The position numbers and the translations under genes were made by a program. A stretch of 55,057 nt of DNA from Bacillota bacterium (GTDB taxonomy: Bacteria; Bacillota; UBA4882; UBA8346). The stretch is from contig JAEYRX010000015.1 of the NCBI GenBank assembly GCA_023435225.1, positions 1 through 55,057 on the forward strand. The letters are read 5' to 3'. The notes below the pieces were generated by a model. It was not told the DNA's origin and ran no database searches. It worked only from the letters and a program-made list of their open reading frames with translations. This document shows positions 8,959 to 15,050 of the stretch, piece after piece. Each line of letters begins with the position of its first letter. The first letter of the stretch is position 1.

Positions 8959-10585
8959 ACCCCAACCCCTCCAACTGCTTCTTAATTTCCGCCTCCAGTT
9001 CAGCCCCTTCGGCAAACTGTTTCGAGAGAGTTTGGGTCAATCTAATCATCTTTTCTTCAAAGGGTTCACTATCTTCCTCAACATCCGCAGAACCGACATA
9101 CCGTCCTGGGGTTAGGACAAAATCATTGGCATTAATATCAGCCAAAGCAGCAGACTTGCAAAATCCTGCTTCATCCAGATAACCATTCCCCGTTTTCCAG
9201 TTATGAACCGTATCGGCAATCTTCTTAATATCCTTTTCGCTAAACACCCGTTGTACCCGAGTAGCCATCTGTCCCATATTCCGGGCGTCGATAAAGAGCA
9301 CTTCTCCAGTCCGTTTACGGAATTTACCGGTAGGGGTGTCGCGCTCGTTTTTATTCTTAGTCAAAAACCAGATACAGGCTGGGATCTGGGTATTTGTGAA
9401 GAGTTGTCCGGGTAGAGCCACCATGCATTCTACCCGATCCGCTTCGATTAACTTTTGACGAATCTCTCCCTCCCCGCCGGTGGCGCTGCTCATGGAACCA
9501 TTTGCTAATAAAAGACCCATGGAACCATTTTCCGCTAAATGATAAAGCATATGCTGGAGCCAAGCAAAGTTAGCGTTACGCTGCGGGGGTGTACCGTATT
9601 CCCACCGTTTGTCCTTTTCCAGTTTGGCGTCCCACCACTCATCCTGGTTAAAGGGCGGGTTGGCCATGACAAAATCTGCCCGTAGGTCGGGGTGTAAATC
9701 ACGTAAAAAGGTATCGGCTTCTTCGTTGCCGAAGTTAAAATCGATACTGCGAATAGCCATATTCATGGCTGCCAGTTTCCAGGTGATGCGGTTGGATTCC
9801 TGACCGTAAACCGAGATGCTCCCAATCTTTCCGCCGTGTGCTTCAATAAACTTATCACTTTGGACAAAAAATCCTCCACTACCCATAGCCGGATCGTACA
9901 CTCGACCATGAAAAGGCTTTAGTATTTCAACAATCAAAGAGACAATCGATTTTGGCGTATAGAACTGGCCACCCTTTTTCCCTTCGGCGCTGGCGAATTC
10001 ACCGAGAAAATATTCATAAACATGGCCGAGAATATCTTTGGAATTGAGAGAGGCGTGCGTAAAAGGAATCGTTCCCACGATATCGGTAATCAGACTTCCC
10101 AACTTGGAATCTTCGATGCCTTCGCGGGCGTAATCTTTATATAGAATATTTTTTAACTTAGGATTTTCTTTTTCGACAATCGTCATTGCGTCATCAAGTA
10201 GTTTACCGACACCCTTGAATTCAACTCCCCAAGGCAATTTTTCACCAATTGGAAGACGGCAGTTTTGTTCAAGGTTTTTCCAACGCGCCGGTTCAGGTAC
10301 CCAGAAGACGTTTTTTTCAGTGTAATAATCCCGGTTTTCCAGTTCCGACTTGATAAAGGCTTCATCCGCGTCTTCTCCTAAGAAGTAGTCGGCTTTAGGG
10401 TCGGCAAATTCTTTCTTTAGCTCTTCGACGCGGACATCAAAGGCGTCGGAAACATATTTGAGGAAAATCAGCCCAAGCATAACATGTTTATAGTTTGCTG
10501 CCGAAAGATGTGGTAGCAGCTTGTTGGCTGATGTCCAGAGTTTACTTTCAAGTTCTTTTAGAAATTCAATTTCTTCAGGGTTCAT
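8948..10585 (-). CDS. hsdM: Type I DNA methyltransferase subunit (HsdM)
   Basis: A 545-residue N6-adenine methyltransferase that forms the M2S modification complex with HsdS. The N-terminal helical domain (about 1-150) precedes the catalytic domain with the SAM-binding motif DPAMGSGGF (231-239) and the catalytic NPPF (309-312). KGGQFYTPKSIVSLIVE is the usual lead-in. Start ATG at 10585 has AGGAG 7 nt upstream. It is the first gene of the six-gene operon hsdM-hsdS-FRG-rhuM-hsdR-AIPR. The methylase and specificity genes come first, as expected if modification is made before restriction. Confidence 0.97.
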   Translation of the reverse strand: MNPEEIEFLKELESKLWTSANKLLPHLSAANYKHVMLGLIFLKYVSDAFDVRVEELKKEFADPKADYFLGEDADEAFIKSELENRDYYTEKNVFWVPEPARWKNLEQNCRLPIGEKLPWGVEFKGVGKLLDDAMTIVEKENPKLKNILYKDYAREGIEDSKLGSLITDIVGTIPFTHASLNSKDILGHVYEYFLGEFASAEGKKGGQFYTPKSIVSLIVEILKPFHGRVYDPAMGSGGFFVQSDKFIEAHGGKIGSISVYGQESNRITWKLAAMNMAIRSIDFNFGNEEADTFLRDLHPDLRADFVMANPPFNQDEWWDAKLEKDKRWEYGTPPQRNANFAWLQHMLYHLAENGSMGLLLANGSMSSATGGEGEIRQKLIEADRVECMVALPGQLFTNTQIPACIWFLTKNKNERDTPTGKFRKRTGEVLFIDARNMGQMATRVQRVFSEKDIKKIADTVHNWKTGNGYLDEAGFCKSAALADINANDFVLTPGRYVGSADVEEDSEPFEEKMIRLTQTLSKQFAEGAELEAEIKKQLEGLGYEI

Positions 10586-10628
10586 GGTTGTCTCCTATCT
10601 TCTTGCATATTAAAAAAATTAATTGATA

Positions 10629-10659
10629 TTTATAGTGTATGTTATCTAATAATATTCAA
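10629..10659 (-). promoter_or_regulatory. Possible promoter of the restriction operon
   Basis: Reading the minus strand, TTGAAT (10654-10659) and TATAAA (10629-10634) are separated by 19 bases, slightly longer than ideal, about 50 nt upstream of the hsdM start. It is the best sigma-A candidate in the 150-base gap between hsdM and the HNH-HIT gene. Confidence 0.4.
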
Positions 10660-10735
10660 TAAACTTTTAGTAACATAGTAAATTTATATTTCTTTATCTA
10701 ATATAGAATTTCCTGCCAGTTGTATTGATATCAAA

Positions 10736-11644
10736 TCATTCCTTAACAAGGATATCTCTTCTTGGAACAAAATGTACTCTACAATGCCCCGAATAATCCA
10801 AATTTTTCCCTGTCGAAACCTCAAACCCCCTAATCCCCCGATCCTTCTCCAATAATTCCTTCCTCCTAATCCTAAGCAACTCATTCACCGCCCGGATCTC
10901 CTGCTCCGTCATCTCAAAATAATCCCCACAATGCCGTTTCGGAACCACCAACGAATGCCCCTCCACCACCGGCTTGGGACTCTCAATCACAAACGCCAGC
11001 TTATTCTCCAACTCATGCTTTGTATCAGTACAAAAAACACATCCTTCGCTGGCCACCGCCAACAACTTCCGAAAGTCCGTATCATCCTGGTCCTGTTTCG
11101 ACCTGTTACACTTGGCACATAACACCTGCAAATTTTCATAAACTGTTTTGCCACCTTTATTCCGCGGAATAATATGGTCCACATCCAGCACCGTCTCATC
11201 CCGGGTCGCCCCGCATAACGCACACCGTCCCTTACCCTCCGCCAAAACCCTATATCGTAACGAATCCGGAATCGGATTATCATCCAATAACCGATAATCC
11301 CAAACCGCCAATCCCTTAGCCGCAATATACTTCTGTATCTTCTCATAACAAATCTGTTCCAACTCCGCCCGTTGCTGCAAACTCAATTTACCTATCTTTA
11401 AAGTAACAAGTTCCCCTTGTTTCTCAATAATCCCATGACTTGAAAGCACTTTGATCGGCATCTCCTTCAACCGCTTCTCATAAAACACCACCTGCGATTC
11501 ATCCTGCGCCGCAAAACTCACCGCCAACTGCCGGACCGTAGCCAGGCCGCCGGATTCTAAGAGGTTTTTTATCAGCAGAGGCTGATAGATGTGGCTCATT
11601 CTCATTTGTTTGGTGAGGAATGTTTTAAGTTCTTCGAAGGTCAT
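10736..11644 (-). CDS. HNH endonuclease-HIT domain fusion
   Basis: A 302-residue protein. Residues 1-135 are an uncharacterised helical region. An HNH nuclease follows: CALC (141-144), DVDHIIPRNKGG (154-165), NLQVLCAKCNRSK (171-183), with both zinc-binding Cys pairs and the catalytic His present. The C-terminal part is HIT-like: CVFC (202-205), VEGHSLVVPKRH, and the triad region GHCRVHFVPRR (286-296). Normal HIT proteins have H-x-H-x-H; here the middle, nucleophilic position is Arg289, so nucleotide hydrolase activity is doubtful. ATG at 11644 is preferred because GGAGG lies 8 nt upstream; an ATG at 11659 overlaps that site. It precedes hsdM by 150 nt on the same strand and probably belongs to the defence island. 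Confidence 0.88.
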   Translation of the reverse strand: MTFEELKTFLTKQMRMSHIYQPLLIKNLLESGGLATVRQLAVSFAAQDESQVVFYEKRLKEMPIKVLSSHGIIEKQGELVTLKIGKLSLQQRAELEQICYEKIQKYIAAKGLAVWDYRLLDDNPIPDSLRYRVLAEGKGRCALCGATRDETVLDVDHIIPRNKGGKTVYENLQVLCAKCNRSKQDQDDTDFRKLLAVASEGCVFCTDTKHELENKLAFVIESPKPVVEGHSLVVPKRHCGDYFEMTEQEIRAVNELLRIRRKELLEKDRGIRGFEVSTGKNLDYSGHCRVHFVPRRDILVKE

Positions 11645-11753
11645 GATGATTGCCTCCAATGGTACTAATGAATTTCAAAATCCTTAAGCTTTAACGATGA
11701 AGCAATTAAATACTTTGAATACTCGGCTCCGCCTGTTCACTGTTCCGGCGGCG

Positions 11754-11783
11754 GGATACTTTTTGAGCGATCAAAAAGTATCC
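11754..11783. repeat. Perfect 13-bp inverted repeat
   Basis: GGATACTTTTTGA and its exact complement flank the tetraloop GCGA. It lies about 110 bp upstream of the HNH-HIT start. No uridine tract follows on either strand, so it is not an ordinary intrinsic terminator. It heads the hairpin-rich region that follows. Confidence 0.85.
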
Positions 11784-12520
11784 AAAAAATCGTTGGAACC
11801 TACGGATTCCAAGCCTCCCTCATATCCTCTCACATCCAATGTTCGGGGTCGGAATCCTTGATTGGACAGACGCCTACATCCATGTAGCCGTCTTCTAGGC
11901 CCATTCTGTGGGCCGACGACGTGAAACCTCATATTTCAATGTCGCGCTGGTCAACCTCCAATGTTGACCATATCGGAGCAAAAAAGTAAGTAGTTCATTT
12001 GGGGTTTGTTGTATTTGCAATAAATATTACTCCAAAAACTCCTTGAATAAACCCCAATCGCCAACATGGAGGTTGGCGCGCGGCTTCGATTCATGGACGA
12101 ATCACAGCCGTCGGGTTTAAAGGACCGCCCCAGAGGCCGGAGACACGAAGTCGGAGGCCAGATTGGCCCTAGTATTATCTTTCAAAGGTTTCCAAGCACG
12201 GTCCAAGGATGGCCGTGCATAAAGGGGTCCAGGGGTCGGCGGCTTAGACATCTTGAAATCGCCGTTCTCCCCTCGCCGCAGACGGAGAGGGGAATATGGG
12301 GTGAGGCGGAATTCCGGCCAATTCCCTTGGCCCTAAGGCCTTAGCATGGATGCTTAAGATAGGCGTAGCCAGGATGGCGATTAACGCCGGGGTGCAGGGA
12401 AGTGGGCGACGTTCCCTGTCGGCATCAATGATTATCCTCAATCGCTTTTATCTTTTTTAGCTCCTAGAAATAAAATAGGCCCCTCGACTCAAATTCGAAT
12501 GGACCCACTTCTACTATCAC
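11784..12520. repeat. Gene-free region with an array of short hairpins sharing ATGGA/TCCAT loops
   Basis: No credible gene is present: open frames here lack ribosome sites and family resemblance. The region is richer in G+C than its neighbours. It holds successive short hairpins with unrelated stems but similar loops: 11874-11887 (centre CATCCATG), 11898-11914, 11949-11969 (loop CTCCAAT), 12059-12078 (loop ATGGAG), 12088-12103 nested in 12081-12110 (loop ATGGAC), 12196-12218 (loop TCCAAGGATGG), and 12340-12358 (loop ATGGAT). Stems are 5-7 bp and mostly perfect. The shared loop word with variable stems argues for selection on structure or for a common generating process. Function is unknown. 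Confidence 0.6.
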
Positions 12521-13015
12521 TTATTTATCCTTCCCTTCTCCAACCTCCAAATACCCATTCACAAACCGCACCAACGCTTGTCTTACCCGTTCATCCCCAT
12601 GTTTCCACAACTTAACCATCTGTTGCAATAATACCTTTAATTCAACATCAATCTTTTCCCCAACCGTATTTTCCACATTTATATATGCTTGAAGCTTCTC
12701 ATAACGCGGATCTTTCAAAATACTGATAATCCCGGCGCTAAACCTTTCATCACCCAATATCTCAATCCCTTTATCAATATACTCTTCCGGTGAAATAAAC
12801 ATATCACCTTCCCCGGTCATGATCCAATCCGGATTAGCTAAAAAACATATCTTCAAAGCATTGAGAAAATTTTCGGAAGGTCCCTTTCCTTGGTCTCCCT
12901 CAAGTCTGGATATAGTAGACGAACTCGAATTAATTATCTCAATGAATCGAGGTCTTTCTAATCCAAAATGTTCACGAAGGAAACGAATTCGTTTTCCTGT
13001 AGTATTTAATTCCAT
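12521..13015 (-). CDS. XRE family transcriptional regulator
   Basis: A 164-residue regulator with an N-terminal helix-turn-helix of the Xre/phage-repressor type (about residues 5-65): GKRIRFLREHFGLERPRFIE, SSSTISRLEGDQGKGPS, then the family phrase NPDWIMTGEGDMF. The C-terminal ~90 residues are helical and may dimerise. The ATG at 13015 has AAGGAG 10 nt upstream. A palindrome CCCACGGTGGG lies 26-36 bp upstream of the start, inside a divergent promoter, and is the obvious candidate operator. Proteins of this kind often regulate mobile or phage-derived genes. The specific target is not evident. Confidence 0.85.
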   Translation of the reverse strand: MELNTTGKRIRFLREHFGLERPRFIEIINSSSSTISRLEGDQGKGPSENFLNALKICFLANPDWIMTGEGDMFISPEEYIDKGIEILGDERFSAGIISILKDPRYEKLQAYINVENTVGEKIDVELKVLLQQMVKLWKHGDERVRQALVRFVNGYLEVGEGKDK

Positions 13016-13030
13016 GATGAAATTTCTCCT

Positions 13031-13059
13031 TGACTTTTTCCCACGGTGGGATTATAATC
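13031..13059 (+). promoter_or_regulatory. Divergent sigma-A promoter with central palindromic operator
   Basis: On the plus strand TTGACT (13031-13036) and TATAAT (13054-13059) have the ideal 17-base spacing. The spacer contains the palindrome CCCAC-G-GTGGG (13041-13051). The -10 region is itself palindromic (GATTATAATC), so leftward initiation toward the XRE gene is also possible, but no good leftward -35 is seen. The arrangement predicts repression by the adjacent XRE protein. Confidence 0.65.
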
Positions 13060-13330
13060 AAGCTGTAATTACAAATAATGTCTTAACATGCAATTCCCAA
13101 CAAAACAGTCAGCAAACAGGCAACACACCCAAGGCCCAAATCTTCTTTTTGAGCCCTGCTTAAGTATTGCCAAAAATTACAATCATTCCTTATTATACCA
13201 CTATAACATCAGGGTAGGCAAGGGCGGGAAAAGGCATGAGGGACTAGGGAACGGGGAACAGTTTAAAACCGTAGGACAGGCAACAACTGTAGGTAAAAAA
13301 TTGGGGCTCTGGAAACCGGTTTGCTCTTTC
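13060..13330. other. Gene-free stretch downstream of the divergent promoter
   Basis: No convincing gene: the only open frame (13088-13354) lacks a ribosome site and runs into a repeat. It contains degenerate short words such as GGGAACGGGGAACAG. It could be transcribed as RNA from the promoter at 13031. Confidence 0.4.
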
Positions 13331-13532
13331 TTCACCCAGGGCAGCAGTAAATAGTCTCGTCATCTCAAAACCCCTGGGCTGTTGTCTTTAAATCCTTTTA
13401 AACCCCCTTTGGGGCTCGGTTGATTTTGCAGCCAATGATTACCCAGCCCATTTTGGGGTTGAGATTGATTTTACGCATCAGCCCAGAGGTTTTGAGTAAG
13501 CATTCAGTTCAACTTCTGCTCTGGGTGATGAA
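13331..13532. repeat. Structured repeat, family A copy 1
   Basis: A ~200 bp element with ends TTCACCCAGGGCAGCAG and CTGCTCTGGGTGATGAA. Inside are nested complementary blocks (ACCCCTGGGCTGTTG against CAGCCCAGAGGTTTTGA; ACCCCCTTTGGGGCT; CCCAGCCCATTTTGGGGTTG), so the whole element can fold into a long branched hairpin. Copy 2 lies at 14043-14252 and a shorter copy at 20693-20802. No protein is encoded. Probably a non-autonomous mobile or structured-RNA repeat. Confidence 0.8.
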
Positions 13533-13604
13533 TAAACCTAAAATTTTGTTTGTTGTTTCATCCTGTTGCTTGTTGCCCGTTCCCTGTTCTCTTATCAAAA
13601 TACC

Positions 13605-13778
13605 ATGTTTAAACTATTCTCACTAAAATCAAAAACTCGCCTTAAGGCCAAAATAGAACGCGCCCGGGCCCGTCTCCAAACTCTCTGGGACGCCAAAGGC
13701 TACACCGACGCCGAAGTCCTGGCCGCCGGAGATGAACTGGACAAGCTGATAAATGAGTACCAAAAGAGCAGGAGTTGA
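13605..13778 (+). CDS. Spo0E-like small protein
   Basis: A 57-residue protein matching the Spo0E family: KIERARARLQTLWDAKGYTD then EVLAAGDELDKLINEYQK. Spo0E proteins are small helical-hairpin aspartyl-phosphate phosphatases that dephosphorylate Spo0A~P and delay sporulation. The usual signature Ser-x-x-x-Asp has Gly or Ala in the Ser position here (AAGDELD), while the catalytic-region Asp is kept. The start is uncertain: ATG at 13605 gives MFKLFSLKSK but has no clear ribosome site; an upstream frame to 13566 begins in repeat-like sequence. Two similar genes occur in this window (33532-33693 and 54467-54631). Confidence 0.7.
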   Translation: MFKLFSLKSKTRLKAKIERARARLQTLWDAKGYTDAEVLAAGDELDKLINEYQKSRS

Positions 13779-13898
13779 GGAGTCTGGAGACAGGAGTTAA
13801 AATCAAAATCATAGCTGAAAGTACTACTATTGCCTGTTGCCTTACCAATATGTTTTTAATAATTTTCAATTCTCAATTGATAATCCGGAGGTATTTTC

Positions 13899-14021
13899 AT
13901 GAAAAAATCCCTAAAATCATTCATCAATTTTTTCTATGAACTTGGGACCATTATTATTTTTATTATCTATGTACAGTTTCAAAAGATTAGCCGGGCGGTT
14001 AGGAAAAGGGAGAATAATTAA
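13899..14021 (+). CDS. Small single-pass membrane protein
   Basis: A 40-residue frame that starts at ATG 13899 behind a strong GGAGG with 7-8 nt spacing. It has a basic N-terminus (MKKSLKSF), a hydrophobic stretch (GTIIIFIIYVQF) and a basic C-terminus, a layout typical of a one-pass membrane peptide. It lies 120 bp after the Spo0E-like gene. I do not recognise a family. The ribosome site is the main support for it being real. Confidence 0.5.
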   Translation: MKKSLKSFINFFYELGTIIIFIIYVQFQKISRAVRKRENN

Positions 14022-14042
14022 AAATTACATACTTCCTGCTGT

Positions 14043-14252
14043 TTCATCGCCCAGGGCAGCGGCGAATAATTTCCGCCATTTCAAAACCCCTGGGCTGTTG
14101 TTTTTAAAGATTTCTAAACCCCCTCTTTGGGGCTTGGTTTAGCTTTGCAGTAAAACACTTCCCAGCCCATTTATGGGGTTGAGATAATCTATGGACAACA
14201 GCCCAGAGGTTTTGAATGATCTTTCAGATAAACTGCTGCTCTGGGCGATGAA
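14043..14252. repeat. Structured repeat, family A copy 2
   Basis: About 210 bp in the same orientation as copy 1, with ends TTCATCGCCCAGGGCAGC and CTGCTCTGGGCGATGAA. Internal complementary blocks are conserved in position although individual bases differ, which points to preserved folding. The remaining bases to the vapB-like gene (14253-14436) hold only a TATAAT box at 14400-14405 and no gene. Confidence 0.8.
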
Positions 14253-14436
14253 TAATGAAAATATGATCCAACACCTGCAGAGCCCGGTATAATTGCCTAG
14301 CAAGGATTTAAGAATACCGTTAAGCTTTGTGGAGATAAATAAGATATGTCTATTGTAATGAGTAAACCGTTCATTCTCCCCTAGCGCGTATAAATATGCT
14401 ATAATAAATTTAAAAGTATTTAAAAAGGAGACTACG

Positions 14437-14640
14437 ATGTTCGCGATTGAATTTAACACTAAAATTGACCATGGTTCAATCAAGATTCCCGAACAATATA
14501 TAACCAAACTCGGCAGCCAAGTAAAAGTGATTATTTTAGCCAATCAACCTGAAGACCAGACCCAAAGCCTTAATTTTACAGCTTTAGCTATTAATACTAA
14601 GGGGTATAAATTTAACCGGGAGCTCGCTAATGAAAGATAA
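14437..14640 (+). CDS. VapB/AbrB-like antitoxin
   Basis: A 67-residue protein. The N-terminal half (FNTKIDHGSIKIPEQYITKL then VKVIILA) has the swapped-hairpin AbrB-type pattern of DNA-binding antitoxins. The C-terminal half (FTALAINTKGYKFNRELANER) is the kind of tail that binds a PIN toxin. ATG at 14437 has AAGGAG 7 nt upstream, and a TATAAT box lies ~35 bp upstream. The following toxin frame overlaps by 11 nt, as in vapBC operons, but the toxin is broken, so this is an orphan antitoxin. Confidence 0.75.
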   Translation: MFAIEFNTKIDHGSIKIPEQYITKLGSQVKVIILANQPEDQTQSLNFTALAINTKGYKFNRELANER

Positions 14641-14776
14641 GGCTTTTATTGACATCAATATCTACAATTTATATAAGTCCTTTGTATGCGAAAGTCGATT
14701 TCATGCCGTGTGGACTTTAGTCCCTAGCTACAAAGGGCTTATTCTATTTATGTCAACAAATGTTTCTCCTAATTAG
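14630..14776 (+). pseudogene. PIN-domain toxin remnant (VapC-like)
   Basis: The frame begins at ATG 14630 inside the antitoxin end and reads MKDKAFIDINIYNLY, the normal first strand of a PIN nuclease with its first acidic metal ligand. From about codon 15 the sequence is an inverted-repeat element (14673-14742), and the frame stops at 14776 after 48 residues, far short of the ~130 of a PIN toxin. The rest of the toxin is absent downstream. Confidence 0.65.
14673..14742. repeat. 70-bp hairpin element inside the toxin remnant
   Basis: Ends TAAGTCCTTTGTA and TACAAAGGGCTTA form a 13-bp stem with one mismatch, around an inner GACTTTAGTC-type dyad. It begins at the point where PIN homology is lost, so it is probably an insertion or the scar of one. 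Confidence 0.65.
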
Positions 14777-14980
14777 AGAAGTCAGGAGTCGAAAGTCGAA
14801 AAATTCAAAAATCTTATCCGGGTGGGAATCCGGAAGCCAGAAGTTAAAATCAATAACTGAAAGTACTCCGTTGCCTGTTCCCTATTGCCTTTGCCTTTCG
14901 CCTTCTCTGTTACTTCATAATGTGTGGCTTTTCACGGCGCATCAACCAATTCGGCAAAAGTCATCAATCTACACAAAACA

Positions 14981-15018
14981 AAAAGCGAAAATGATCCAAT
15001 CATTCTCGCTTTTTATTA
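14981..15018 (-). terminator. Intrinsic terminator of ppdK
   Basis: On the minus strand a 15-bp stem (AAAAGCGAGAATGAT with one G-U pair) and a short loop are followed by a T-rich tail, about 35 nt after the ppdK stop. Confidence 0.85.
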
Positions 15019-15050
15019 TATCCTTTACAAACCTTTATTCCGATAAATAT

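Noticed and set aside
11754..11783. Inverted repeat as terminator of a gene to the left or right
   Set aside because: No T-tract follows on either strand, and it lies upstream, not downstream, of the HNH-HIT gene.
12066..12344. 92-codon open frame on the plus strand in the hairpin-rich region
   Set aside because: No ribosome site, composition follows the hairpins and no family resemblance; the frame is explained by the higher G+C content.
13088..13354. 88-codon frame downstream of the divergent promoter
   Set aside because: It lacks a ribosome site, covers degenerate repeats and ends in the family A element.
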